A DNA stretch of 64,000 nt from Neurospora crassa OR74A (GCF_000182925.2 NC_026502.1:1736001-1800000); one strand, 5' to 3'; numbered from the stretch's first letter, positions 48,717 through 61,969 are shown. Program-made: numbers and translations. The notes: generated by a model not told the origin, from the sequence alone.

Positions 48717-50436
48717 TTACGAGCTGGCAGCGAGGTCCTTCTTGAGGGTACCCTGGAACTGCTTCTTCTCGGCAGGGGTCTGGAAAGCACCATGACCGAA
48801 CTCCGAGGAGGTGTCGATCCACTTGAGCTCGACCTTCTCGAGGGCCTTGCGGGAGGTGTGGACGAACATGGACTTGCGGAGAGTCATGACTCTCTTCTTG
48901 ACACCGGGAACGGAGCCCTTGACCATGACGAAGTCGTTGTTGATCTCGCCATAGCGGACGAAGCCACCCATGCTGGAACAGGGTTAGTTTTGCGCTCTTC
49001 AACTTCTTCAAGACAGACGGGGATACATACGGGGTGATCTTCTTCTTGGTGACATCGACCTCGGTGGCAGCAGAGTCCTCAGCATCGCCCTTGCCAATGC
49101 GGTAGATCTTGTGGTTGACCGAGGTACGGTGGTGGTAACCGGCCTGACCAGCGCGAGCAACAGTCCACTGGACGTGGGAAGGATGCCAGGCACCGATACA
49201 GGCGACCTTGCGGAGACCCTTGTGGGTCTTGCGAGGAAGCTTCTTGGTGCCCCAACGAGCGGTGACACCGGTGAAACCGTGACCCTTGGTAACGGCAATG
49301 ACGTCGATAACCTCGTCCTTCTCGAAGATGGAGTCGATCGAGACGGGCTTCTCGAAGAGGCCGTGGCCGAACTCGACCTTGTCGGCGACGGAGCCACCGT
49401 TGATCTGGATCTCCATAAGGTGGGCCTTCTTCTGCTTGAGGGGAGTCTTGCGGATCTGGGTGTGGGCAAGAACACGGACGACAGTGCAGTACTTCTTGAT
49501 GCGCTCGAGCTCGCGGGTGATGGCGGCACCGTTGTTGTCGGAGTGCTTCTTGACGTACTTGGTGAAGGCCTTCTTCTTGGACTTGTACCAGTTCTTGTAG
49601 AAGCGGCGCTTGACCTCGTCGGACAAGTGCTCAGCCCAGACGGTGGTGAGGGAGCGGAGACCGCGGGGAGTCTCGATGTACTAATATCGGGGTTAGATCA
49701 CACGGTCGCGGTAGGCCATATACGGCAGCTGGACAGGATCAAAGACTTACGCCGACCAGACCCACAACGATCATCTGCGAGAGATGTTAGCCATTGACAC
49801 AAAAAGAGCCAAGCGGGCTGCGTTGTACGTACAGGAGGGGTATCAATGATGGTCACAGCCTCAACGACCTCCTTCTTGTGAGCCTTGGCGCCGGGGCGGT
49901 CGAGGTCGCGGACGATGGTGGTCATGCCGGCCTTGTAGCCCATGGCGGCGGTAAGGTGGACGGGCTTCTTGGCATCATCCTTAGGGAACCTGTCATGAAC
50001 GCGCAACTGGTCAGCCTCTCTGTTCGCATGCCCTATTGCCCAAGTTCCGATCGCGAAAGATCCAAACTACTAGCGATAGTGTTGTCGATGGTACCAGAAG
50101 ATAAGCTTGACTTACGACTTGACCTTTCCCCTGTGGCGGGCCGCGCGCTTGCGGGGAAGGTAGGCCAGCGAACCGTGGCGGGGAGCCTCGTACTCTGAAG
50201 CATCGAGTCAGCATGAAGGACGTTCAGGTTGCCATGAGGTCCAAGTCGTGATCACGCATGCTCCCCAAAATCCAGTCGCCAAAAAGTCGAAAATTTCGAT
50301 ATCGCGACGACCGTCTCTCGGGAAAGCTGCTCCATCGATTCTCTCGAAGTCGGGATTGCGTGTAGAAATCGACAAAGACCGTATGTCTGGCGGCGACAGC
50401 GACGGCGATGAGGCGTTACTTACTACGGTGAGACAT
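48717..50436 (-). CDS. rpl3: 60S ribosomal protein L3 (uL3)
   Basis: Six exons: 50424-50436, 50116-50194, 49833-49989, 49751-49774, 49031-49680, 48717-48972. Together they encode 392 residues, the usual size. Introns are 229, 126, 58, 70 and 58 nt with standard sites. The start [20 protein letters not shown] is diagnostic of eukaryotic L3, as are [21 protein letters not shown]-like [34 protein letters not shown]-like sequence and GYHHRT (the conserved histidine methylated in yeast). L3 lies near the peptidyl-transferase centre of the large subunit and is needed for its assembly. Exon 1 codes only 13 bases, and exon 4 is 24 bases (MIVVGLVG). Introns early in the gene are normal for fungal ribosomal proteins. 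Confidence 0.97.
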
Positions 50437-51906
50437 GACTGCTGATGATCCCAAGTACCCGGGTTGTTGATGGTCGAGTGGGAAAAAGTTCACTACCGCG
50501 AAAACAAAATCAAGAAGTATCGCCAGAGAAATTGGACCAGCCAAATTTTTGTGTGAGTGGTGTGGATTGGACCGTGCACGGGCCTCAAGTGCAGCGGAGC
50601 CCTAACTTTTGCGCGAGCCCTTTCCGGCGGGCATGTCCGCCTTCCTGTTCCTCGAGCCCGCCCAGCCAACCAGCGATGACCAGCCAAGCCCAGAACAATC
50701 CACCCCACAAGAGCGACCCCGTACACTTAGTCAGCTTGGCGGGCCATTCACTAATGGCACATTGATGACAAGGTAAAGTCCTGTTGAGGTGGCAGAAAAC
50801 GTGACTTTGATTGCTCTGCGTATAAGTCCGTCATCGTCGCCGCTGCCGCCGTAGGTACGTTCGCAGATGGAATACGAGATATGGGATTTTTTCGGCGCCT
50901 GCGCGTGGCAACGGCTCTGTTTGGTCTGGTCGGTTACAATATGTTGAGCTCCAATCTTCGTTGTTCCCCCCCTTGACTCCATCTTGATCACACGGCTGAT
51001 TCTCCGAATTCGATGTCCGCGCCCACGGTGTCAAAGAGAGCAAGCTGTTGTGGCTTTCAATAGCCTAGGTTGGGCTGTTTGGATCAAAGCGAGATCTCCA
51101 TCTATTGGGGTTGTCAGCTGCCTGTCAGAAGCATGACGACATTGTCAAATGCCCCATCTGCTTCTTGACTCAATACCTCTAGCTTGTCGAGCTCGTGGAC
51201 AAGGGCATTATAACAGTCGTAGATGTAAAACAAGTGGGTTGGCTTAACATGATTACATGATTAGGCGGACATGCATGGTCAAAGGCGTACTGGTTACAAG
51301 GGATAACCACGAAAGCACTACACTTAGCTGTCATCTCCTTGACTTTTCGGGCTGAGGCGCCGTTCAGCCATTTCAATAACACCGTATCCCGTGCGGGAAT
51401 GATCACGACGTTGCAATTACGATCCCAAGAGTGTAACGACAATCGTAATCATGTTCTCTAACTGGCCTCTATGGCAAAGCAGCGAGTTCATTTCCGCCTC
51501 TTGAGGATATTCCCATTCCCTTCTCGCTGTCGACTTTCCAACAGATGACATGCACACGCTTCTATTCCAAACACAAGTCATAATAATGTATGTACATCGG
51601 AATCCGCTCCTTCCTCTCCCTCCTCATCTCCTACCGGTCAGTCAAAACGTGGTAAAATAGTGCATTTCGCACCCATGAGATCTTGAGCTTCACAGGTCCT
51701 TCTGTCTCCATCATCCATGTGTGTGAAATGATGACCACTCTTTCAAACCACATAAAACGAACAAGTCGACGTACATTCCCATCCATAAGCAAAACCATTA
51801 TGACATCGACAGGATCTTGGGTTCTCCTACCTCTGCCGTATTATAAGCAGATACACTGGGTCTTGTCTCTCGCGCAGAAGCTCGAGGTACACGGCAGATG
51901 ATGTAA
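50437..51906. promoter_or_regulatory. rpl3 promoter and rcm-1 3' flank
   Basis: 1.5 kb between the rpl3 start and the stop of the next minus-strand gene. It should hold the rpl3 promoter near 50,440-50,800 and the rcm-1 3' UTR near 51,600-51,900. No other gene seen. Confidence 0.55.
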
Positions 51907-54900
51907 TCAGTTGCTTTCTGACTTTTGTCCCATGATGCCGTTGAAGCTACCGCTCGTTGAGGCTCCGTTCTTGGACTCGTTTGCTGCAGGGCCGGATCCG
52001 GAGGAAGGACCGGGAATAATTCCGCCCTTCTTGTCCTCCTCTCCGCTATCGTCATAGTCCTCGTCAACGTCCATTTTACGGGCCGCACGCTCAGGCTCAT
52101 TGACGATGGGGGGGTGCTGGGCTGGAGGATGGTCCATCCGTCGGTCTTCGGGGGCGGGCTGATGTGCTGGGCCTGGGCCTTGCTGCTGAGGTCCGGGGAC
52201 TGGCTGCTGGGGTCCGTGGCCTTGCTCGTGGATGAGGTTCTGCATCGGAGCCGAACCTTGCTGCATCGGCGGCAAATGGGCAGGGGCGGAATGAGACTGG
52301 GGATGATGAGCGGCCTCCGAAGGATGGTATCCCTCGTTCTGGTGCCGCTGCTCCTCAGCCCGGCGCATGTCCTCCATGCGACGTTGTTCCTCAGCCCGGC
52401 GCTGCTCCTCAACCCTACGGGAATCTTCCATACGACGCTCGTCGAAGCGACGAGCCTCCGACGAGTTGCGACGAGCATAGGGCGGCTCCATTCGGGGCGG
52501 GGTCATCGAGGGGCGGCGGTGCCTATGGTCATCCATACGGACGCGAGTCTCCTCCGTCGCAGGCTTCTTCACCTCCCGGTCGTCTTCCCACTCACGCATT
52601 CTCTTGGGGCCAACCGAAGGAGGGCGGGGATCATGCTCCCTCTGATGAGGAGGTTCACCAGCCATACCTGACTGAGGGGGGTGAGGAGGGCCTGGCTCAG
52701 GGCCACCAGGACCGCCCTGCTCACCATGCGGAGGGTACGGCGGCTGATGCTGAGGATAGGCGGACTTGGGAGACGGCATGCGGTTCTCGTGCATGTGGGG
52801 TGGTCTTCCATCAGTCCTCGGACTGTTGTTAAAATGCATCATTGCGTTTGGAGGAGGAGGGCCGTTTGGGCCAGGACCAGAATTGGAAGGGACCACGTTC
52901 TGGGGATTAGCGTAGTTCGGGTTCCTCACTCTAGTACCACTACCCCCTTCCCGAGTAGGTTGAGGTCCTTGCTGAAGCTGTTGCTGCGGGTGCGGCTGGT
53001 GCGGTTGTTGCGGAGGTGGAGGGGGTGGAGGGGCGTAATGAGCCTGGGGAGGGGTAGGTCCTCTTCTGAGCGGCTCGGGCGCCCTGGCCTCCTGATAAGG
53101 CCTCATTTGCTGCTCCTGTCGCGGGCTGGGCTGTCTGGGAAGCGGCGGAGCGGGACCACGAAAGGGCTCCCGGTCTTGACCCGAGGCATATGGGTTCGGC
53201 GGCTGGGGAGGAGGGTTAATGTCGGAAATTCTTCCACCCCACGAGTTGGCCCCTTGGCCCGGGCCAGGGCCACCGTTGTGCATCGGCTGAGGCGGTTGAT
53301 GAGGAGGCTGGCCTGAGCCTGAGCCCGCCCACTGAGGGCCCGGAGGACCAACCGCACCGGATGCATTATACGTCTGGGGGTGGATATCAGTGGGCATCGG
53401 GACTGACCCCGGGGGTGCGCCGCCATTAGCTTGCCCACTTCGGAGGAGCTGCAATCTGGTCTTGATATGCGGGTTGTTGGGATCCAGTTCGGCGGCACGT
53501 TGATAAGCGTCCAGAGCATCGCTGATCTGGTTGTTGCAAGACTCATACAAAGTGCCAAGGTCATACCAAACTTCAGAAATGAAGGGGTTGAGCCTGATGG
53601 CCCTGGAATAGGCGTCCAAGGCGTCACGATACTGGTTGATCTGGTAGTATAACACACCAATCGAGCACCAGAACGTAGGGTTCCTGCCATCCCTATAAAC
53701 AGCTTGCTGATAAGCCTCGTATGCCTTAGGGTACTTTTGAAGTTGCATGTAACAACGACCGAGCAAGTACCAGCTTTGGGCATCGGTTTGGTCTGGATTA
53801 TGTCAGTATAGGTGCATGAAGAAGCCAAATGCATCGAAACTTACCAGCTGCAACGGACTGATTCAGGTACTCGATTGCCTTTTCCTGGCTGGCGACTGAA
53901 TTACTTTGCTGGTGATGCAGCCAGCCCAACTGCTGAAGGACCTTTGCGTGCTTTGGATCACGTTGCAGCACTCGCTCGTAGGCTTGCTTGGCACCATCAT
54001 ACTGCCACAACGTCAGGATTAAGAGTCGAGGAAAGAAGTATAAAATGCAAAGCAGACTTACGTCTTTTTGCTGTTCATGGACGTGACCAATCTGGAACCA
54101 GATATCCTCTTCGGTCAAAGGAGTAGGAGGAGAGTTGACAATGTATCTGAAGCACTGTTGACGAGTAAGCTGGCTGTCTCATGCCGATCTTATCAAGACA
54201 ATGCTGTCGACTTACATCAAGCGATTGCTGGTACTTATGCTGTTGCTTGTAGATTATGCCGAGACGGAAATATATCTCATGAGCCTTGTCGAAGTTGGGG
54301 TCCATGGCCATGACCTGCGAGAATGCTTCCTCTGCATGGTCCAAAGAGCCATAGCGATCATAAAGAATACCTATGCCATACCAAAGCCTCGGTTCCTGCA
54401 ATCAACAGACAGTTAGCCAAACCGTTGTCAATTCTGAAAAGAGGCACCCCAAGAGGTACAAATGCACGCACCTTTGGGTTGGGAAGGTTAACCAAGGCCG
54501 CTTGGTACGCAGCATATGCCTGTTGGAGGTCCTCCATCATGAGAAAGCAATGTCCTAGACACCAACAGTTAGGACCCGAATTTATTGAAATATACGTGGC
54601 GAATAGGGGGCTGCTTACCGAGGCTGCCCCATGCTTCACCGTTTGCAGGCTCGATCTTTAGGATCCTCTGCAGATATTCCGACGCCTTGGGGAAGTCCTC
54701 GCGCGTCCTAAGGACGAGACTGGCGGCATTCATAGCAGTCACAGAGTTGGGGTTGGCTGCAAGAGCCCTTTCATAAGCCTCTAGTGCCTCGTTGTGGTTC
54801 CCCATGAGCTCGGACACGGAACCTACCATGATTGCTAAATTAGCATCATACAAAATAGCCTAAAGAGGCAGCCAACAACGGCGTGGGAAGCACATACCGA

Positions 54901-55048
54901 TTCCGATCCACACATTCTCGGTCAAGCTCATAAAGGCCTGCCGCTGTTGATTCCATGAAGGAATCGACGCCGGCGGTGGACCTGGGGGCCCTGGCGGGCC
55001 GTGATGCATTTGCATCTGCATCGTAGGGGAAGGGTGGTGGTTTGCCAT
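51907..55048 (-). CDS. rcm-1: SSN6/CYC8-type TPR corepressor (RCM-1)
   Basis: Seven exons: 54898-55048, 54619-54834, 54472-54554, 54216-54395, 54062-54154, 54001 down to 53845, and 53792 down to 51907. Together they encode 921 residues. After a His/Pro/Gln-rich start, about ten tandem TPR units run from SLTENVWIGIG through ALEAYERALAANPNS, LWYGIGILYDRYGSLDHAEE, EEDIWFQIGHVHEQQ, SWYLLGRCYMQLQKYPKAYE and EVWYDLGTLYESCNNQ. This order and wording are those of Ssn6/Cyc8. The second half is Pro/Gln/His-rich, then Arg/Glu-rich, and ends in an acidic and Ser/Gly-rich tail, all in one exon. With the Tup1 homologue (RCO-1 in Neurospora) it forms a global transcriptional corepressor in the nucleus for carbon, conidiation and clock-related genes. 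All six introns lie in the TPR part. Confidence 0.95.
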
Positions 55049-57187
55049 TTGGGCGATGTTGCAGGAGTAGCGCGTGGATGGCGTGTTGCTCCTCGATGGA
55101 CTATAGGAAATTGGAAGAGGCGGGGGCGGAAGCCAATGTAGCGCTGCCGACCCAACTTAACAGTAGAGGTAGAATTCAAAGTTTCACAAGGCGATAGCAA
55201 TACAGCCTTGGTATCCCATGCAGCTGTTCCCGGGGACGCTACGGGGATAGTATGTAGGTACTAGGTAGGTAGCAGGGTGGTGTCAGGGGCCGTTGTCAAG
55301 ATGCGCAGTCAGTCACGATGACTGTACCAACCAAATTGTTAGGCTTCTGCTCTTTGGGCGGCTGGACCACAACGATACGTGGCGACGGCGTCAGCAATGC
55401 AATGGTCGTGACGATGAAGCGCCCGGTTCTTGTGTGTTGTTGGGCGGACGCGATTGTCAAAAACCGAGAAAAGTTGATTGCGAATGAAGGCGACGAGAGG
55501 GCGGCAGCCTGTCGCAGCTTCTTATAGTTGGACAAGATGCGCCCAAGCTACCGAGGTCGGAATGGCGACGTCGTGCTCTCTTTTTTGTTCGAGATGGAGA
55601 TTTGGACGAGACGAGCAATGCGAAAATTATTGCTCGCGGCAATGGCTGGCTGGTGTGAAGGGGGTACACCGGCTGAGTTGGGATGGAATCAGGTCCAAGG
55701 TGGTGGTTTGCGCAGAAAGAGTCGTGCGCGATGCAGGCAGCGAAGGCGGCGGGAGACGGGAGAAAAAGAAGGGGAAGGGGGAAGGGCAAAATTGGCTGGG
55801 GAAGAGGCGATCTAAAGGCAATGGGGAAGGCGGCCAGGAAGCAGCTCGATTCGCTGAACGGGGAGTTCTGACCACTTTTGCAAACTCCCCTAACCCACGG
55901 CGTCGTGTACGTACTTTTGGCTAGGTAAGTTTGGAATTTGCTCCCGGTTCCGCTTGGTGCCGCATGTCATACGGCGCGCCAAGATAAGTGACCCACACGC
56001 GCTGCACAAGGCCCTGGCGGCACAGGCAGCCCAGCCCGGTTACGGCTGGCAGGTCGTGGCAGGTTGCGGTACATTGGGGCGGGGCGAGGTGGGCACAGGG
56101 GTGCTTCCGTCCACTTCCACTTGGCTGCACCGGGGTCGGGGTGCCTAGTGCCGTGTACCTACCTAGGTACCGATGTACTTGGAGCGACGAGCACGAGCAC
56201 GAGCCAACTAACGGAACCTACCTCTACCTACTACATAGTAGCTGGACTCTTGACCCTTGTTGCCCGTAGTGCGGTTGGGTTGCCCCTGGCCGAGGCCAAG
56301 GAACCACGATGAGAATGTAGAGGCAGAGGTGAGGCAATATGTATCACGCCTAGAGATTATCCAGACATGGTAGGTAGGTATCCAGACAGCCGGCATAGAA
56401 TGGTAGAGCTACCTATGATTTCCAAGACATCGAAAACAACACGAGTTGGAGTCCTTGCCGCCAACCTAAGTCTGTAGGCAGTAGCATAGTGTACAGTCTC
56501 GAGTAGAGTGAGGGGTCTGGGTAAGGGAAGGTGCCCCTGGTCCAAGACCAAGAGAGCAACCTACTCCCACATGCCGTCGAGATGAAGAGGCCCAAGAGCT
56601 TCCGAACGAAACTCAGGTCACTACTATGGCCAGCTTGTCTTCAGGCCGTCTATCATATATGTTCCGTCTTGATGTTGGAACTCAGGTTTGCGGCTTTACA
56701 GTCTGGGTTCTCACCACTTCTCCCATCATCCGCTACAGCAGTAGGTACGTACACAGGCATCGCGCGAGAGTGCTCGTAGTTTATGTGGTCTGGTCGCAAG
56801 ATAGATGAGCGGAAGAAGCAATGTAGGGCAAGGACATATGCATCCATGTTGGAAGATATGATGTACTCTCCGCTGCAGTCTAGCCTCCTCCGTGCTTCTG
56901 GCCCTTCAAGACCGGAAAACAACGGGACGGAATCTCCCAGCCGCCTTGCATACGCCTACCTCGCATTTTCACTTCGGATGCGTCAAGGGTGAATGTTTTT
57001 CACATTTTACGCTTGCATTCATTGACCTGCAACAATGAATCTCAGTATATCCGTACCCAGCATCGGATGTACAAGATCAGACATGCTGATACATGGGCAA
57101 ATAGGTAAGGTCCATGCCATTACTTACCTTATCTACCGAGGGACTTCCGAGAAGCAAATACATCACATGACAACACAGGAGGAATAC

Positions 57188-57188
<1 letters not shown>

Positions 57189-57236
<48 letters not shown>
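57189..57236. repeat. 48-base poly(A) tract
   Basis: Uninterrupted A run in the rcm-1 upstream region. There is no adjacent retroelement body or visible target duplication. Confidence 0.9.
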
Positions 57237-57240
<4 letters not shown>

Positions 57241-57344
57241 CAGCATTCACCCTTGTCTTCATCTGAATCACTTTCTTTTGTTTGACGGAAAACTTGGACG
57301 AAAATGTCAGTTAGCTTGCACCCCAGTTTGACCAACAGAAATAA

Positions 57345-57399
57345 TAACCGTGGGTGTGTGGTTGGGAGAATCTGTAGAAGCACGCAACACCCACGGTTA
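57345..57399. repeat. Perfect 13-bp inverted repeat (stem-loop)
   Basis: TAACCGTGGGTGT (57345-57357) and its exact reverse complement ACACCCACGGTTA (57387-57399) are separated by 29 bp. As RNA this would be a strong hairpin. The right arm is followed by AAGTTTTT. Confidence 0.8.
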
Positions 57400-60300
57400 A
57401 AGTTTTTCCTAAAGGTATCGTAGGTATCTTCCATGACTGTACAATGTCAAAGCTACCTATTAATGGCAGGAGCCAACTTGGGACTCGGAGTGTCCATAGG
57501 GAATACCACACCCACACCATGGTACTCGTCAGGCCTTCAAACCGATCGTCTGGCTAGACTGACTATACGCAGTATAATCGAACATTGCCCTGATCTTAGT
57601 GTGCGACAACGGACACATACTGCCGTCAAAGGAGAAACAAAGGTACATGGAATGGACGAGTGAACTATCACTGGCTAGCATCCATCGGTATCCAACCAAC
57701 AGACTCCTTGACGACCAGATGAGTGCACGAATCCACTCTCAATCCCATTCAAAGGGAAAGCGTGAATGGTGCGGTTGAACATGTTTACCAGCCTGGCTGG
57801 CGTTGGTGGTACGTGCCTAGATGCAGATCGAACAAGTGAAGCCATTCCATCAGCGATCATCTCGTACTCTTCCGGCTAGGCATCCTGAAAGCTTCCAAAA
57901 CCCTGGGCCACCCGCGCACAATAGCTCCGTGGATCGGCACCGCACCGAGCCAAAAAAAACACGTCCGTCACGCACAACAGCATGAGTGCCGGGTGGAGGT
58001 ATATGATGGGAGGCAGGTGATGTTCCTCCCCCTTACGTTTTGCTTCAAGTTCCTGACTCGTGCCGCAGTGTCATTACAGACTGAAGTCCAGGTCTTTCCC
58101 CAAATCCGAGCAAGTAGTTTATCAAAGTGGAAGTGGAAGCTGTCCCTGTGTTCCACTCGTCCATCTGAGGCTCGACACCACTTCCATGTGCGGCCGTCAT
58201 TTAACTATGTACCCCGCTCTTTCCGCAATCTTCCCTGGGCACTTCGGCCTTTGCAGCCAGGTGCCGGGCGGTTGGCAAGCACCAACAGACAAGCATTCTT
58301 CACCATTCGGGTTCCGTACCAGAGCGGTGAACTGACTTTCGATCTGACGGGCAACTCCCATACCGATCTGTACTTAGGTATCCAACTAGATGCAGCGGCT
58401 CTACTATGTAGTATAACTTTCTTTGTCCTACCATTCGCCTGGGTTGGGGAACGCTTCATCCCAACTCCCTTCCCTTTTCAGGACTTGCCCTACCAGACGA
58501 CCCAGCGATGATCTCCCTTAGGCGGTGTCTGGTCTGCTGGTGTGGCTGTCGACTTGGCCGACAAGTGGCCATGGTGGCTTGGACGGGCGTCCAGTGATAT
58601 GGCAAAGAAGAAGGAGGTCTGTTGCTCCAATCAATCACTCTGTCGTGGTGTGCCTGACGCTGACGAGCTGCGGGAAGGGGGGGAAGAGTGGGCGCGCGCT
58701 GACACGTTCCTCGCAGGGGACCTCCACTCCAAGGGTCAGTCGACAAAGTACTCGGTACGAACAGGTACGAAATCTCACCCCCCTCCTTCTATTCCGGCGG
58801 GCCACACCCCAACCTAGCGATAGCATCGGGAGGGAAACAAAAAAAAAACAGCAGCCCAAAAACGGGGACCGCACCCCACAAAGGGCGAGGAGACAGATGG
58901 AGGGGCGTCTCCGGAGCAAGCGGTACGGTGTTACAACAACGCCATTTTCCTTTTTTTTTTTTTTTCCCTCGCTAGTCTTCTTGGCGATCATTTGCCTTTT
59001 ACCCTTCCTTGGCGGCCACTGGTCACCCTCCTCTTCAGGATCTACCGTCGACCACGCACTCCCCTCCCGTCCACCAGCAGCCAGCCCGAGCCGTTCTGCG
59101 GCCTGAGTTGTTGGACAAAACCAGTTCTGATGCATTCTGAAGCAGCTGGGAATGGCCGCCGAGCAGCGTGAGCGTTCTGCCACCTGCATCTTCCTCCCAA
59201 ATGCCCGGTGCACGGCCCCCCAACGCTGCCGACCAACAAGCCTTCAAGTCTCCCGGCCCGTGTGCCTCCACCGAGAAATACCCCAGCCCGTCCGTCACCA
59301 ATGCCTGGGTGCTTGCAACAACGCGGAACCCTATCAACCTACCCTATCGGCGCAAATGAGGTGGAGGTCCGTGATTGGGGGGGCTCTAATAGTGCGGTGT
59401 GCGGGTTAGGTGCGGGCGTAAGGGGGTCAAGACAGGGACCTTACACGTAGCGTGTGTACACATCAGTCCTGGTAAGTTCGTTAGCTCGGTACCTACAGAC
59501 GGGGGTTTTAAGCAGGGGAGACGGGGGACGTAGCAGCCCGCTGTAAGTACACTATTAATGCTCTGCGAGAATGTGTGGGGCGAGTAAGAGACTAACAAAC
59601 TTTCCAGGACTGATGTGTACAAACAAATCGCACGCCGTCAATCGACAGGCAGCACCGTACATGTTTCCGTGGAAGGTCCGGGCCGGGAAACACAACAAGA
59701 CGATCTGTGCTCCTCAGCCTTGGAATCCTTGATGGAAGATCGTGCCATGGATCTGGAAATGGTGTCTACCTGCTGCTGCTGTTGCTGCCCTGCCGGATCC
59801 TGTCGTGGCCAGATCAACGACGACAGACAGGCATTTACTGGTATGCCATCATTTTCAACAGATTTGCTTCTCGTTAACTACCGGCGTCGTCACTGGTCGC
59901 TCTTCCCCGTCCACGTTGTCGCCAGCTGGTGCCGCCTCTTACGTTCACAGGCTCGCTTGAGCATTCATCATGGTTCCTTAAATGATGGTACGGCACCCGG
60001 TATGCAGTCTAACATCATCACCTTCAGCAAAAGCCTTGGATGTTTATGGCTTCAATAGCCTAGTTACTTTCAGTTTAGAACTCGGATATTCAAAGGTGAA
60101 CACTGCTTTCCTTGCTTGTCAGGGCATGAAACAACCGCTGCCTCCGAGCCCTCTCCGAGTCCCGAAGAGTACCCAGCGACTCGACAATGTCAACTACAAG
60201 TGTCCTTCACCGCTATGCTTCACGTGCACATATGTAGTGCATAAACAGCCCGTGGCAGTGGCGTAAGATTAACACGACATTTGATGTCTGTTGGTATCAT

Positions 60301-61451
60301 CGTAACGGCGACGTGTAGTCATCATACTGTACATCTAGCATAACTTAACTTGCCCAGATCTGCCGGAGGTGCAGCGCTTTTGCGTGTTGCCTTCCAGCCC
60401 AGGTATCTACCGAATCCACTTCAGCCCCGTGACGATACATGGCCTGCAAGTACCTCCCTGGAGGGACCGGTGCTAAGGTCGGACGTTAACTGCTTCATGC
60501 TTCGGGCATATCTGAGCAGCTTTCATGTCGGCTATCTTGCATTTGATCGTAAATGCAGGCAAGGCATGATTTTCTCCTTCAGAGACGTCATCGTTGCCCT
60601 AAACTTGCCACAACGCCATGAAAAACGAGAGGAAGCCGACGGGGTAGATGTCTTTTGACATTCTTCCCAAGGCAAGCACCACCGGTACTATTATATTGCA
60701 CTCTGAGCCTGAGATTCAGCCGGCCAGCCGGCCCCCACAGACCCGACCGTTCCGGCTACCGCTGCCGCTAACTTCGGCTCGGTCCCGGGTTACAAATGCT
60801 TCTCCATCGTGAGGTGCAAACCTCCGCAGCTCCGCAGCTCCGTGCTCGGGCGTCCCCGGTCTGGTACGGCTTGACAGAGTTCAGAGAATACCTATCCCAG
60901 CCAAGGTTCCGGTGCAACAGCGAAATTGGCTTACAGCTGTGAAAGGACCGATATTTCCGACAAGAAAATTATAGACTTGGAAAAGTTTGAAGCAGATACA
61001 TTGCAACAATTGCCGTCAATTTGCTAAACTGACTTGGTTCCTTAATTTTCTGGACGAACTTTGCACGGCATATTACGTTGGCACAACTATCAAAAGCAGT
61101 TGCACTGTTTGTGAGTGACCGCAATGTAGTACCACGTGCTAGTAGCACCTGTCAGATCCTTGGGGTTTCGATCCGGTCTTTGGTCTGCTTCCATCCCATC
61201 TGTCATCGTATACTTCTATAAGAACTCTTTTCATTCACTGAAGTGTATACAGTTCATCCGCATGTGTTTGCCAACCGCAGAAACACATCAAGTTGACTCT
61301 ATAGGCGCAAATGGTATTTCGGCTTGTGCACGGTTGTTCGCTGTGATTGAACTCAGCTTTTAGAGGATGTAAGCTGGAAACAATACATTATGTTCGTCAT
61401 TTGCTGGGAGCCTGGCTTTATGGTAGTTTGAATCAATGGAGCTTTGAAGAA

Positions 61452-61474
61452 GGGGGGGGGGGGGGGGGGGGGGG
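61452..61474. repeat. 23-base poly(G) tract
   Basis: Uninterrupted G run, rare at this length. It could form G-quadruplex structures and slip in replication. Confidence 0.9.
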
Positions 61475-61969
61475 AATGGAATCCACGCTTTCCTATTATT
61501 TCCGTTCCAATAATGATCTGTTCTTAATGTTTCTCTCAAGAACCGGGGGGAGAAGCGTTATCAATCTCACCTTGATTGTGCCACTAATATAGTTATATAT
61601 GTGATATTTTTGTGATGGCCATGGCCACCCAGCAAATTAGTGTAGACTTTCGAGATACTAGGCACGTACCTATCTCACCAAGCCGACCAGGGTGATGATA
61701 TAAATGAGATACCCGAACGAGGTAATTCGTTTCATGACGAGGGGTTGATGCACAATCAGCCATGTACATAGTTCGCTGAATGGATGGCTATGATGGGTAG
61801 TTAAGGAATGGATGATCGAGTGGCTGTGAATAAATTGGGCTGACGGGTTGGATGGATGGCATCCGTAAAAATGGGATGATAAAGCCGAAGAACGTCGTGG
61901 GGTTTTATGTGCATACTGGTACAGTAAAATAGACGAGGCGGAACCGACGTCCGTTGTTTGGACATCGAA

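Larger units (their letters stand above)
55049..61969. other. Long gene-poor region upstream of rcm-1
   Basis: Almost 7 kb without a supported gene. It includes the rcm-1 promoter and probable long leader, several TAGGTA/TACCTA runs (55251-55271, 56157-56170, 56369-56378), a 48-base A run, a 13-bp perfect stem-loop (57345-57399) and a 23-base G run. The longest plus-strand frames (57993-58511, 58525-59106, 59615-60058) lack ATG starts or recognisable content. Confidence 0.6.

Noticed and set aside
57993-58511. 172-codon plus-strand frame upstream of rcm-1
   Set aside because: It begins at GTG; the only early ATG gives a sequence without a domain or consistent codon pattern.
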